Below, piece after piece: positions 18,584 through 26,685 of a DNA stretch of 64,000 nucleotides. Within the stretch, counting starts at the first letter, position 1. Every line of letters begins with the position of its first letter. The notes below the pieces were generated by a model, which made no database searches, was not told where the DNA came from, and saw only the letters and a program-made list of their open reading frames with translations. The stretch comes from Bacteroidota bacterium (GTDB lineage: Bacteria; Bacteroidota; Bacteroidia; Bacteroidales; Paludibacteraceae): assembly GCA_023459355.1 (NCBI GenBank), contig JAEWUM010000013.1:87033-151032 (forward strand). The letters are read 5' to 3'. The translations under genes and the position numbers were made by a program.

Positions 18584-19936
18584 ATGAAAAATATCGGACT
18601 CATAAAATCGTTTACCTTTACTTCTATACTTCTTATTTTCATACTGCAGGGGATATGGCTTTACCGTGCTTACAAGGAAACGGAGGCGAAATTACACTTG
18701 GAAATAAATAATGATTTTGGTACTGCTGTCGAAGAGGAACTGATGTCCAGGTTTACCTCGTATAATGAAAGTCTCGAGGATGTGACAAACAATAAACCAA
18801 AGGAACCTTATGTATTATTCGATTCTGGTAAAGCAGAATTAAGCAATGAAAACCCCGGAGAAGATTTTTCAATCGCGATACAAGAATACCTGTTTTCTCT
18901 ACATGCATATTTACGCTTGGATTCAATAAATGCCATTTTTTCTGACATGCTTTTAAATAAGCGTATTTATGGGAGATTTATCATTAACCATATCAATACG
19001 AAGACAGGCGAGATTATGGAAACCACTGACAAAACATATTCGGGTTTAATAAAAGGTGCCTTTTATTCCAATATTATACCTGTCAGGTTAGACAAAAGCG
19101 AAGGAGTGCAGGTCGTGTTAGTTTCTCCTGTTGGTGTAATTTTCCTGCAAATGGTGTTTCTTCTGATTCTTTCTGTCTTGCTGATTTTGTTTGTAACATA
19201 CATCTTGTTTTTCCAAATGAGTTCATTGCTTAAAGAGAAACATTTGAGGCAACTTCATACCGACTTCGCGCATGCTTTAACGCATGATATGGCAACTCCA
19301 CTGCAAACAATTGCTCAGGTAAACAACCTGCTTGCCAATGAGAAATTGTATAACGACCCGGGAAAACGTGCGAAATATATTGACCTCGCGGGTCAACAAA
19401 TCCTGAATCTACAAGCGCTCACCGATAGGATACTTACCGTGGCGAGGGCTGATAAGTCTGCTTTAGAAGTAAACCTGTCGCCGGTAAATCTCGGGGATAT
19501 CATTTTATCCTTAACCGAGAAATTCAAGGTACAGGCTAAAAAACCCGTGGAATTTAACGTTGCTTTCTCTCCGGAACATATCAATTTACAGGCTGATGTC
19601 ACCATGCTTACTAATGCCGTGAGCAATCTGATTGACAACGCGATAAAGTATTCGGGTAACTCGGTCAATATTAGTATTCGTTGCGAGCAAAAGGATAAGG
19701 ATGTGTTTATTTACATCAAAGATAACGGTTACGGCATGTCGGAGAAAGATCAGGCGAAAGTGTTTACAATGTTTGAACGGGGTAAAGCGGTGACGCGGAA
19801 AGAAGCGAAAGGTTTCGGGTTAGGGCTGAGTTATGTGAAAAGGGTGGTAGAGGCACATGGGGGAACAGTCAACTTGTTCAGTAAAGAGGGTGAGGGATCG
19901 GAGTTCGTGTTGTATCTTAACGCTATAACTTCTTAA
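18584..19936 (+). CDS. Sensor histidine kinase
   Basis: A 450-residue membrane kinase. TM1 at about 8-27, a periplasmic sensor of about 150 residues, TM2 at about 185-210 (LQMVFLLILSVLLILFVTYILF), HisKA with the phosphoacceptor in HALTHDMATPLQTI (H234), and a HATPase with N box (NLIDNAIKYS), G1 (DNGYGMSEKDQ) and G2 (GFGLGLSYVKRVV). The start is the ATG at 18584. The 33-nt gap to the response regulator shows one operon. By position it may control the receptor modules on the other strand, perhaps like RprX of Bacteroides; that link is unproven. Confidence 0.92.
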   Translation: MKNIGLIKSFTFTSILLIFILQGIWLYRAYKETEAKLHLEINNDFGTAVEEELMSRFTSYNESLEDVTNNKPKEPYVLFDSGKAELSNENPGEDFSIAIQEYLFSLHAYLRLDSINAIFSDMLLNKRIYGRFIINHINTKTGEIMETTDKTYSGLIKGAFYSNIIPVRLDKSEGVQVVLVSPVGVIFLQMVFLLILSVLLILFVTYILFFQMSSLLKEKHLRQLHTDFAHALTHDMATPLQTIAQVNNLLANEKLYNDPGKRAKYIDLAGQQILNLQALTDRILTVARADKSALEVNLSPVNLGDIILSLTEKFKVQAKKPVEFNVAFSPEHINLQADVTMLTNAVSNLIDNAIKYSGNSVNISIRCEQKDKDVFIYIKDNGYGMSEKDQAKVFTMFERGKAVTRKEAKGFGLGLSYVKRVVEAHGGTVNLFSKEGEGSEFVLYLNAITS

Positions 19937-19969
19937 TTTCAAAACATCAATAATAATACACAATCTCAC

Positions 19970-20662
19970 ATGGTAAAAATTCTTTTAATTGAAGATGACG
20001 AAGCCTGTGCTTATACAATTCAGGGCGGATTGGAGTTGCTGGGTGTTTACGATGTGGCCGTTGCGCAAAATGGGAGGGAAGGATTGAACATGTTTGATCA
20101 TTTTTCTCCGGATGTAGTGGTTACGGATGTCGAAATGCCTGAAATGGATGGTTTCGAGTTGGTTACGCAACTTAGGGCTAAGGATGAGTCCGTCGTTATC
20201 ATCATGGAATCGGGAAGAACCATGCCCAAGGATGTGATCAGGGGATACGAAACGGGTGTTGATGATTACATCAAAAAACCATTTGTGGCTGAGGAACTAC
20301 ACATGCATATACAAGCTATACTGAAACGAGCTCAGAAAAACCGGGGTAATATCATCAACGATGCAGGTAGTTGTGTGTTTATTGGAAATTATAAATTCGA
20401 TATTTGCGAAGATACGTTGGAGTTACGTACGCAAAAGCAGAAACTTACCAAACGGGAAGCGGATATTCTAAAGGTTTTGTATGAAAGTAAGAATACCCTT
20501 GTTTCCCGTGAAAGCTTACTCAACAATTTCTGGGGAAATGCCGATTTCTTTCATTCCCGCAGTTTGGATGTGTTTGTGTCTAAACTACGTAAATATCTTG
20601 TGCATGATACTTCTATTCAGATTGTTACTGTAAAAGGTAAAGGGATTATGCTGAAGGTATAA
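19970..20662 (+). CDS. OmpR-family response regulator
   Basis: A 230-residue regulator. The receiver domain spans about 1-115 with acidic pair D9/D10, phosphoacceptor D53 (VTDVEMPEMDGFEL) and K103 (IKKPF). A winged-helix DNA-binding domain occupies about 135-228 (LTKREADILKVLYESKNTLVSRESLL ... SRSLDVFVSKLRKYL). In the receiver the usual S/T switch site reads IIMESGR, where MES takes the place of the more common LTA or ISA. It pairs with the upstream kinase. Candidate binding sites lie at 18.06-18.55 kb. Confidence 0.92.
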   Translation: MVKILLIEDDEACAYTIQGGLELLGVYDVAVAQNGREGLNMFDHFSPDVVVTDVEMPEMDGFELVTQLRAKDESVVIIMESGRTMPKDVIRGYETGVDDYIKKPFVAEELHMHIQAILKRAQKNRGNIINDAGSCVFIGNYKFDICEDTLELRTQKQKLTKREADILKVLYESKNTLVSRESLLNNFWGNADFFHSRSLDVFVSKLRKYLVHDTSIQIVTVKGKGIMLKV

Positions 20663-20675
20663 TATGAACGCTTAA

Positions 20676-21833
20676 TTATCTTTTCATCTTTATCAATTGC
20701 TGATACCGCTCCAATACCTCTTCTGCAATCTGCTCCCACGATTTGGTCAGTGTTCGTGCAGCTTGCAGGCCGGTTCTTCTCAAAAGTTCAGGTCGAAGTG
20801 CTAATTCCTTCAGTTTTAATGCCAGCGAAACGGGGTTGTCGTAGACTAAGAACCCGTTGTAATTATCGGTAAGTTGACTGGCAGCGGTTGCGCCACGTAC
20901 CATGACTGAAGGAGTGTAAAGGGCAGCGGCTTCCCTGGCGACCAATGCCCAGGTGTCGTACAAGGATGGAAAGAGAAATAAATCGGCTGCCGCGTAATAA
21001 TCGCGCAACACATCCCGGTCGGATATCATGCCGGTAAAAAACACTTTGTCACTGATATTCAATTTAGAAGCAAGCGATTTCATATCTTCAGCGGCATAGC
21101 CGGTTCCCACGAAATACATCCTGAATGGTTGGTTGCATTGTGCCAGTCCTTCAAGGATAAGCCGGAGGTTTTTCTCCCAGACCAGCTGACCGACATACAG
21201 AAATACCAATTCATCTTCCGGTATGCGCAGTTTCAGCCGGGCGATTTTTTGGAGCAGTTCAGGTTCGGTGTCCGTGCTGAAATCATTCCCGTTATTCATC
21301 ACTACTACTTTCCCCTTGTAACCGTATTCCCGCAGGGTGTCTTCCACCGCTTCCTGCGGAATCCACACCTCATCAGCCTGATTGTAGAAATAGACCAGTT
21401 CCAGTAGCATCAGTTTGATGATGGCTTTGGAGTGCAGTGATTGCTCGAAATTATCTTTGTATTTGGAGTGAAAAGAGGCTACTAAAGGAATTTTCCTGTC
21501 GCGTGCAATTTTCAGCGCCAGCAGTCCGGAGGTAAACGGACAATGGGCATGAACCAATGAGAACGGGATGTTTTCAAGTTTGGACTGAAATGTCAGGTCG
21601 AAGTCGGGTAGTCCGAGGCGATATGGCTCCCTGTTGATAAGCGGCACGGATGGATAACGATACACCGGAAAAGGGTCCTGATCGATGTAATCAGGCGCTT
21701 TGGGTGTCACCACACAAACCTGTTCCCCCATGTTGTGCAGACAGCGGGCGTATTGCTGCACTGTAATTGCTACACCATCGATAATGGGAGGGTAGCTGTC
21801 GTTGAATTGTCCGATTGTTTGCATCATAAACAC
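20676..21833 (-). CDS. GT4-family glycosyltransferase
   Basis: A 385-residue cytoplasmic sugar transferase with two Rossmann halves. The N-terminus DSYPPIIDGVAITVQQYARCL is typical of GT4 enzymes related to glycolipid/mannosyl transferases. VGQLVWEKNLRLILEGL binds the nucleotide sugar, and LFLFPSLYDTWALVAREAAAL carries the E-x7-E region, with Asp in place of the first Glu. It starts 7 nt after the ABC protein stop, so the two are co-transcribed. Acceptor and donor are unknown; a membrane glycolipid is one possibility. Confidence 0.85.
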   Translation of the reverse strand: MFMMQTIGQFNDSYPPIIDGVAITVQQYARCLHNMGEQVCVVTPKAPDYIDQDPFPVYRYPSVPLINREPYRLGLPDFDLTFQSKLENIPFSLVHAHCPFTSGLLALKIARDRKIPLVASFHSKYKDNFEQSLHSKAIIKLMLLELVYFYNQADEVWIPQEAVEDTLREYGYKGKVVVMNNGNDFSTDTEPELLQKIARLKLRIPEDELVFLYVGQLVWEKNLRLILEGLAQCNQPFRMYFVGTGYAAEDMKSLASKLNISDKVFFTGMISDRDVLRDYYAAADLFLFPSLYDTWALVAREAAALYTPSVMVRGATAASQLTDNYNGFLVYDNPVSLALKLKELALRPELLRRTGLQAARTLTKSWEQIAEEVLERYQQLIKMKR

Positions 21834-21840
21834 GGGTTAA

Positions 21841-23100
21841 TCACCCTGCAAAGCTATCAAAAAATTTCGTAACTCCTACCGACCCCTCTTCCGTTATATG
21901 CAATTCCAACACCTGTTCAGGCGACAAACCCGGCTCTTTTCTGTGCGATACATACAGGATGGCCGTGTTGGTTTCCTTGGCAATTTTATTGATCAGTTGG
22001 GAAAGCAATGCCGCGTTTTGGTCGTTCAGACCGGTCGAAGGCTCATCGAGAATGAGTACAGGACGATGTTTTATCATCGCCCGGGCTATTAACACCATGC
22101 GTTGTTTCACCAACGATATCTGCTGAAAGGAGGTGTCTTTTTCGTCAAATAATCCAATTACCTGCAACCATTCCTCTGCCGTTTTCTTTTCAAGATAAGA
22201 GGGTTTTTGATAGAGTCCTACCGTGTCGTACAAACCCGATACCACCATCTGCAACACCGTGTTTCTTCGGCTGAAAAAATCTGTCAGGGCAGGCGAGAAG
22301 TAGCCGATTTTTTCTTTGATGTTCCATACACTTTCTCCCGAACCTTTCTTCCTGCCGAAAAGATAAATGTTCTGTCCGTAAGCTTTGGTGTTGTTGCCAT
22401 ATATCATCGACAGCAGGGTTGTCTTGCCCGAACCATTGGGACCAACCAATTGCCAGAACTCACCCCTTTGAATTTTCCAGTTGATATTACGCAATACCTT
22501 TTTCTCATGGTACGACACATTTACATCCTTCATTTCGATGAGGACTTCGGGTATGGTATCGTATGCATGCAGACTGGCAGGTATTTGATAAACATTGGTT
22601 GTCGCGGTTTCAGTTTGCTTCGCCAGATATTCTGCCATGGTCTGAATGGTGGAAAACTGATTGTCCTTCACCTCGATTATCTGTGTAATGAAAGACAAGA
22701 TATCGGCTTTTCGGTTGAAAATTTGTATAAACTGCATGTTTGCTGACAGGCTTTGCAGTTTCTCCTTCATTGCTTTCACGGAAGCGACATCCAGACAATC
22801 GAAGGGATTATCCAGTATCATAAAATCAGGTTGGAGCGATAAAAGATATGTAAACAGCACCTTTAATTGCTCCCCGCTCGATTTGGTCAGGATGTCTTTT
22901 CCGGCCATTGCCGACAAGGTCATTTGCTCATGCTGATATTCTTCTTGTATTAATTGCTGCAGCGTGATGGTTGAAAACAGCACGCCTTTTTTGTTAGTGA
23001 GCTCCGGGAATAAGTCAGCATAAGCGCCTTTCAGGATGGCCCGGATGCATGAGTCCTTGTCGGAATGGTCGGTGATTTGTATGGCGTAGTGGTTGGACAT
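21841..23100 (-). CDS. ModF/PhrA-like tandem ABC ATPase, first half degenerate
   Basis: A 419-residue soluble protein with two ABC modules. The first (about 1-150) keeps a signature-like SSGEQ (74-78) and Walker B (FMILDNPFD, 93-101) but has no Walker A and only about 70 residues before the signature. The second is complete for nucleotide binding: Walker A GPNGSGKTT (220-228) and Walker B PVLILDEPSTG, though its signature reads ISLVKQ in place of LSGGQ. No membrane segments. This is the layout of ModF-type proteins, whose role is uncertain. It is the first gene of an operon with the glycosyltransferase. Confidence 0.8.
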   Translation of the reverse strand: MSNHYAIQITDHSDKDSCIRAILKGAYADLFPELTNKKGVLFSTITLQQLIQEEYQHEQMTLSAMAGKDILTKSSGEQLKVLFTYLLSLQPDFMILDNPFDCLDVASVKAMKEKLQSLSANMQFIQIFNRKADILSFITQIIEVKDNQFSTIQTMAEYLAKQTETATTNVYQIPASLHAYDTIPEVLIEMKDVNVSYHEKKVLRNINWKIQRGEFWQLVGPNGSGKTTLLSMIYGNNTKAYGQNIYLFGRKKGSGESVWNIKEKIGYFSPALTDFFSRRNTVLQMVVSGLYDTVGLYQKPSYLEKKTAEEWLQVIGLFDEKDTSFQQISLVKQRMVLIARAMIKHRPVLILDEPSTGLNDQNAALLSQLINKIAKETNTAILYVSHRKEPGLSPEQVLELHITEEGSVGVTKFFDSFAG

Positions 23101-23110
23101 GATGGTTGTA

Positions 23111-23118
23111 CAAAGATA
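23111..23118 (-). promoter_or_regulatory. Putative -7 box of the ABC-glycosyltransferase operon
   Basis: CAAAGATA on the + strand is TATCTTTG on the - strand, matching TAnnTTTG. It lies 11 bp upstream of the ABC gene start. Confidence 0.55.
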
Positions 23119-23240
23119 ATCTGTTCTGTAGAGCTAATTGTTTGAAAATAATTGCAAATAAACAACATTTGTCTTGAAATGACGGTAAGCTTGATGTTTT
23201 TTTGTCTAAATTAAGGGTAACATAGTGTGATTTATCTGGG

Positions 23241-23345
23241 GTTGCCACGTCGGCTTCGCTACGCTCGCAATGACGGGACAATAACTGCGTGCGTACTTTC
23301 AGGGGGTTGCTTCGTCGCTCACTTCGTGAGCTCCTCGCAATGACG
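23241..23345. repeat. REP-like palindrome cluster A
   Basis: Two copies of a gttgc...cgcaatgacgg element with inner words cttcgctacgctcgc and cgctcacttcgtgagctcctc, joined by a segment (acaataactgcgtgcgtactttcag) that recurs at 25.95 kb. It merges into the direct-repeat copy 1 that follows. The 422-bp gap 23101-23522 holds this cluster, the next repeat and nothing coding. Confidence 0.7.
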
Positions 23346-23464
23346 GTGCGTTGATTATGGTCATATATCCGTCGCGCGGGCTTTTGCGAACTTATTGAGT
23401 GATTTGCAGCGACGGTTCGGGGGACTATAGCGCCCGTCGCTGCAAAATGATGATTGGTTGTGCA
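23342..23464. repeat. Dispersed direct repeat, copy 1
   Basis: About 123 bp beginning tgcgttgattatgg and containing an inverted pair ttgcagcgacgg / ccgtcgctgcaa around a 16-20 nt centre. It is nearly identical to copies at 24.84 and 26.08 kb, all in the same orientation. It lies just downstream of the Fic gene. Confidence 0.8.
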
Positions 23465-23522
23465 AGCTTTTCAATTCAGCTGTTGGTTTATTTTCATCGG
23501 AATAAATATCCGCTGGTAGTTT

Positions 23523-24566
23523 TTATAGTATCGTGTAACTCACATTGCGTCCGCTTCCTTCTTTTTCAATCAATCCTTTGTTAAGCAACACAGACAAAAT
23601 GCGTTTAACGGTTGGTGCAGGTATTGCCAATTTTTCGGAGATTTCACTAGATTGAATATTGGGTCGGTTTTGAATAATTGTATAAATTGATTTTTCCTTC
23701 GGTGAAAGTTGTGTTTCCAAACCGCTTCGATTCAATTTCACCAATAGTTGCGATTGAATATTTGACAAGCAACTCAAAAAGAACTGTATCCAAACGGTCA
23801 CATCTTCGTTGGGGCGTTGTGCCTGACAATTCCTAAGAGCCTGATAGTATTCATTTTTTCGGTTTTCGATTTCGTGTTCAAAACTCACATACTGGATCCA
23901 TTTATAACCGTTCTTGAGTAATAAAAAAGTTGAAATCAAACGACTTAATCTACCGTTTCCATCCTGGAATGGGTGAACGCTTAAAAAATCATAGACAAAG
24001 GTTGCTACTTTAACTAACGGGTGAACTTCCTTTTCTGTATTATACCAATTGAGCAATTGCCTGATTGCATCTTCGGTGGCAAATCCCGCTTCGGTAGTTT
24101 GAAAAATGATTTGTCTGGATCCGTCCGGAAATGAGGCTTCAACAGCGTTACTATGTACTTTATAATCACCTTTATGCCATTGGTCTTTATCACAATATTT
24201 CATCAAACTGTTGTGTAAACTTTTAATATGATTTTCGGTAAGTTGGATGTTTTTGTAAGATTCTGAAATCAAATCCAAGACTTCAAAATAACCGACGACT
24301 TCTTGTGAATCTCTGTCGTTAAGTTTTGTAATATCAATTTTTTTAAGCAACACATCCACTTCTTCATTGCTCATTGTGTTACCTTCAATGCGGTTTGATG
24401 CCCCTACACTTCGTACAGTAGCAATGCTTTTCAAGTCTTTGAGGTTTCTTTGTCCTTCTTTTCGTTCAATGGCAGTCCAATTTGCATCAAAACGATCGAT
24501 TTCACTGATTAGGTTAATCAGTTTCCAATTGATATTCAGTTTGAAATTATATACTTTGTTTTCCAT
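23523..24566 (-). CDS. Fic-domain protein with C-terminal winged helix
   Basis: A 347-residue probable AMP-transferase. The Fic catalytic motif is intact: HPFQDGNGRLSR with H198. An inhibitory-helix motif S-x3-E-G (SNRIEG, 57-62) lies N-terminal to it, as in self-inhibited class II Fic proteins. The C-terminus (about 285-347) is a winged helix (IQSSEISEKLAIPAPTVKRILSVLLNKGLIEKEG), so the protein could bind DNA, perhaps its own promoter, where six GATACG words occur. It is bracketed by direct-repeat copies 1 and 2. No partner antitoxin gene is adjacent. Confidence 0.92.
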   Translation of the reverse strand: MENKVYNFKLNINWKLINLISEIDRFDANWTAIERKEGQRNLKDLKSIATVRSVGASNRIEGNTMSNEEVDVLLKKIDITKLNDRDSQEVVGYFEVLDLISESYKNIQLTENHIKSLHNSLMKYCDKDQWHKGDYKVHSNAVEASFPDGSRQIIFQTTEAGFATEDAIRQLLNWYNTEKEVHPLVKVATFVYDFLSVHPFQDGNGRLSRLISTFLLLKNGYKWIQYVSFEHEIENRKNEYYQALRNCQAQRPNEDVTVWIQFFLSCLSNIQSQLLVKLNRSGLETQLSPKEKSIYTIIQNRPNIQSSEISEKLAIPAPTVKRILSVLLNKGLIEKEGSGRNVSYTIL

Positions 24567-24569
24567 TTT

Positions 24570-24661
24570 GATACGATTTGATACGCAAAGATACGATTAA
24601 GATTTGAATTTACAAGTATGAAATGATACGATTTGATACGATTATATTTGATTATGATACG
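24570..24661 (-). promoter_or_regulatory. Fic promoter with helically phased GATACG sites
   Basis: The -7 box (CAAAGATA at 24586-24593, TATCTTTG on the - strand) sits among six GATACG words starting at 24570, 24580, 24590, 24625, 24635 and 24656. Spacings of 10, 10, 35, 10 and 21 bp keep roughly the same face of the helix. They cover the promoter, as an autorepressor operator would. The Fic ATG is at 24564-24566. Confidence 0.65.
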
Positions 24662-24754
24662 AAAAATGTATTGATCTCTTGTTTTTAATTTTTTTTTGTC
24701 AATTATGATTTTAGAGGGGGCAAAGGGACAAATAGCTGAGTGCGGGTTATGAGG

Positions 24755-24846
24755 AGGTTGCTTCGCTACGCTCGCAAAGACGGGCAATCAACCAAGTGCG
24801 ATTTTAGAGGGGGTTGCCACGTCGGCTTCGCCTCCTCGCAATGACG
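24755..24846. repeat. REP-like palindrome cluster B
   Basis: Two ggttgc...cgcaa(a/t)gacgg elements (cttcgctacgctcgc; cacgtcggcttcgcctcctcgc) joined by gcaatcaaccaagtgcgattttagaggg, a segment found again at 26.01 kb and inverted at 26.32 kb. It runs into direct-repeat copy 2. The 483-bp gap 24567-25049 holds the Fic promoter, this cluster and copy 2 only. Confidence 0.7.
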
Positions 24847-25001
24847 GTGCGTTGATTATGGCCATATATCCGTCGCGCGGGCTTTTGCGAACTTATTGAG
24901 TGATTTGCAGCGACGGGTTCGGGGGACCATAGCGCCCGTCGCTGCAAAAAGATGATGGTTGTGCAGGTTTTGGGCGACGGGTGTTTATTGGGTGCGATGA
25001 C
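24842..25001. repeat. Dispersed direct repeat, copy 2
   Basis: Second copy of the tgcgttgattatgg repeat, here continuing through gcgacgggtgtttattgggtgcgatgac, as in copy 3. It lies between the Fic gene and the DinD-like pseudogene. Confidence 0.8.
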
Positions 25002-25049
25002 AAAATCGAACTCTGCTTTCTTTGGATTTTACAACATCGAGGCTACTAA

Positions 25050-25704
25050 TCATTGTTTGTCTATTATGTTCTTCTTCTGTTTGTCAAGTTGCTTTGCATT
25101 CAGAGGTGTTACCACCTTTTTTCCGGTTTTTTCTTCAATTTCTCTTCTCGTGTTTCCAACAATTGTCCCGCCTTGTTGAGCAATCCGTTTATTATCTTCG
25201 AATGATTTCGGTTGTTTCTCCTTAGAAATCTCTGTTGTTGTAGCTTCTGCAAGCATATTTAGTACACAAACGCTGGTTTATCCACTCTTTGCTGTAACCT
25301 TTGCGCAAGTATGTTTCCATTAAACGGTCTATTCCCAATTCGGGGTCTTCAATCTCGTCTATTCGTTCACGGCCAACCTGTGCCAACCACATTTTAAAGG
25401 GTTCAGCTTTTGGCGATGGGATACTTTGGATTAACCGGAAAAGCTGTTCGGTATCAGCAACATCAGTTAACCGCATTTTACTATCGGCAGCTTGCATTTT
25501 CAAAGCGTGACAATTCGTCACGGTTTCATTTCCTTCTTCTTTTAGCCTCTGCTTCAATTTCCTCCAATACGCTTGTGGGTCAATGCTTTCAGATAATACA
25601 CCCACAACATCAACGATTGAAAAATACCATTTTTCCTGCTCGTCGTCCCAATGTGTACGAATCTGCTTTTCGTTAAATAATTTTATGGCAGTTTTTTTGG
25701 TCAT
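25050..25704 (-). pseudogene. DinD-like (BRO-N domain) gene with internal deletion and frameshift
   Basis: The 5' part (25704 to about 25262) encodes the N-terminal BRO/DinD domain (IRTHWDDEQEKWYFSIVDVVGVL ... KGYSKEWINQRL). At WINQRL the frame changes: the 3' part is read from about 25268 in another frame as VLNMLAEATTTEISKEKQPK down to the stop at 25050, which is the C-terminus of the same family. Intact relatives, from memory, have roughly 50-60 residues between these two parts (a segment beginning about KSIEVRKELTDEWDRIG), so a deletion joined them out of frame. DinD-type proteins are linked to DNA-damage response or phage antirepressors. Bracketed by direct-repeat copies 2 and 3. Confidence 0.8.
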
Positions 25705-25915
25705 AGATATATTACTATTTTAATTATATCAAAATTTTTTATCTTCATATCAAGATGCAGATCCTATTATACGGCATAACGAGAGACTGCTCATTTAACT
25801 CAAATTTCCTCCAAAATTAGCAATAATTTCGTTTGACAGTTACATTTATTGAACTTTGGCATGTTAAAATCACAGGTTTTCGCAATTGTAAATCACCAGG
25901 TGAAGGCTATCGTTA
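25705..25915. other. AT-rich spacer, nothing recognised
   Basis: Upstream region of the DinD-like pseudogene. It is AT-rich, with no gene or clear promoter match that I can see. Together with the repeats to 26405 it makes up the gene-free stretch 25705-26433. Confidence 0.5.
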
Positions 25916-26083
25916 GGTTGCTTTGCTACGCTCGCAAAGACGGTACAATAACTTCGTGCGTACTTTCAGCGGGTTGCTTCGTCGCTCACTTTGTGAGCTC
26001 CTCGCAATGACGGGCAATCAACCAAGTGCGATATTAGAGGGGGTTGCCACGTCTCTCACTTCGTGAGCTCCTCGCAATGACGG
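25916..26083. repeat. REP-like palindrome cluster C
   Basis: Three ggttgc...cgcaatgacgg type elements joined by both linker segments seen elsewhere: the one from cluster A (acaataacttcgtgcgtactttcag) and the one from cluster B (gcaatcaaccaagtgcgatattagaggg). So this cluster looks like a mosaic of A and B. It runs into direct-repeat copy 3. Confidence 0.7.
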
Positions 26084-26236
26084 TGCGTTGATTATGGTCA
26101 TATATCCGTCGCGCGGGCTTTTGCGGACTTATTGAGCGATTTGCAGCGACGGTTCGGGGGACTATAGCGCCCGTCGCTGCAAAAAGATGATTGGTTGTGC
26201 AAACCCGGGGCGACGGGTGTTTATTGGGTGCGATGA
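26078..26236. repeat. Dispersed direct repeat, copy 3
   Basis: Third copy of the tgcgttgattatgg element, about 159 bp with the same ttgcagcgacgg / ccgtcgctgcaa inverted pair and the gcgacgggtgtttattgggtgcgatgac end. It closes the repeat-bracketed zone on the right. Confidence 0.8.
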
Positions 26237-26239
26237 CCC

Positions 26240-26405
26240 CGTCATTGCGAGGCGGCGAAGCCGACGAAGCAACCACCCGTCATTGCGAGGAGCTCACAAA
26301 GTGAGCGACGTGGCAACCCGCTCTAAAATCGCACTTGGTTGATTGCCCGTCATTGCGAGCAAAGCGAAGCAATCTCCTGTCATTGCGAGCAAAGCGAAGC
26401 AATCT
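26240..26405. repeat. REP-like palindrome cluster D (inverted)
   Basis: Four cccgtcattgcgag...aagc type elements in the opposite orientation to clusters A-C. The stretch 26304-26350 is the reverse complement of the cluster B/C linker at 26006-26051, so clusters C and D form a large inverted repeat around copy 3. Confidence 0.7.
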
Positions 26406-26433
26406 ACTGCACAATTAAGCTTCCATAGCAACT

Positions 26434-26661
26434 TCAAATTATCATCCAAACCGCATTTTCATAATGCTCCAAAAACTCATCCGGCTGCCATTTTATAGTT
26501 AAGTTATCAATTCCTTCATCCCAAATATGAGTCTTTCTGAACGATATAGTATGTGTTGCCAGTAAACCGTGATGTAGTAATAACGAAACATCAAAATACT
26601 GGTACCTGTTGGCTTTGAGAAATTCAACTAATGCATGGGTGCTTAGGCTGGTTCTTTGCAT
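26434..26661 (-). CDS. Hypothetical protein, 75 aa
   Basis: A small soluble frame of 75 residues, 24 nt downstream of an XRE gene on the same strand. Composition is ordinary (HHGLLATHTISFRKTHIWDEGIDNL). I do not recognise a family. It could be the partner of the XRE protein or a remnant of a longer gene. Confidence 0.45.
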   Translation of the reverse strand: MQRTSLSTHALVEFLKANRYQYFDVSLLLHHGLLATHTISFRKTHIWDEGIDNLTIKWQPDEFLEHYENAVWMII

Positions 26662-26685
26662 AAGGTTTAAGCCTTTTAAAATGCA

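Noticed and set aside
23015..23281. 88-codon - strand frame starting MSRHCERSEADVATP
   Set aside because: The N-terminus is translated REP-like repeat, a common false ORF in genomes rich in cattgcgag repeats; it then overlaps the ABC gene.
24570..24661. GATACG words as plasmid-type iterons or origin
   Set aside because: They overlap a promoter box of an adjacent gene and no replication initiator gene is near; operator is the simpler reading.
26034..26276. 80-codon - strand frame in the repeat zone
   Set aside because: Made wholly of repeat copy 3 and REP sequence (ARSSRSERRGNPL).
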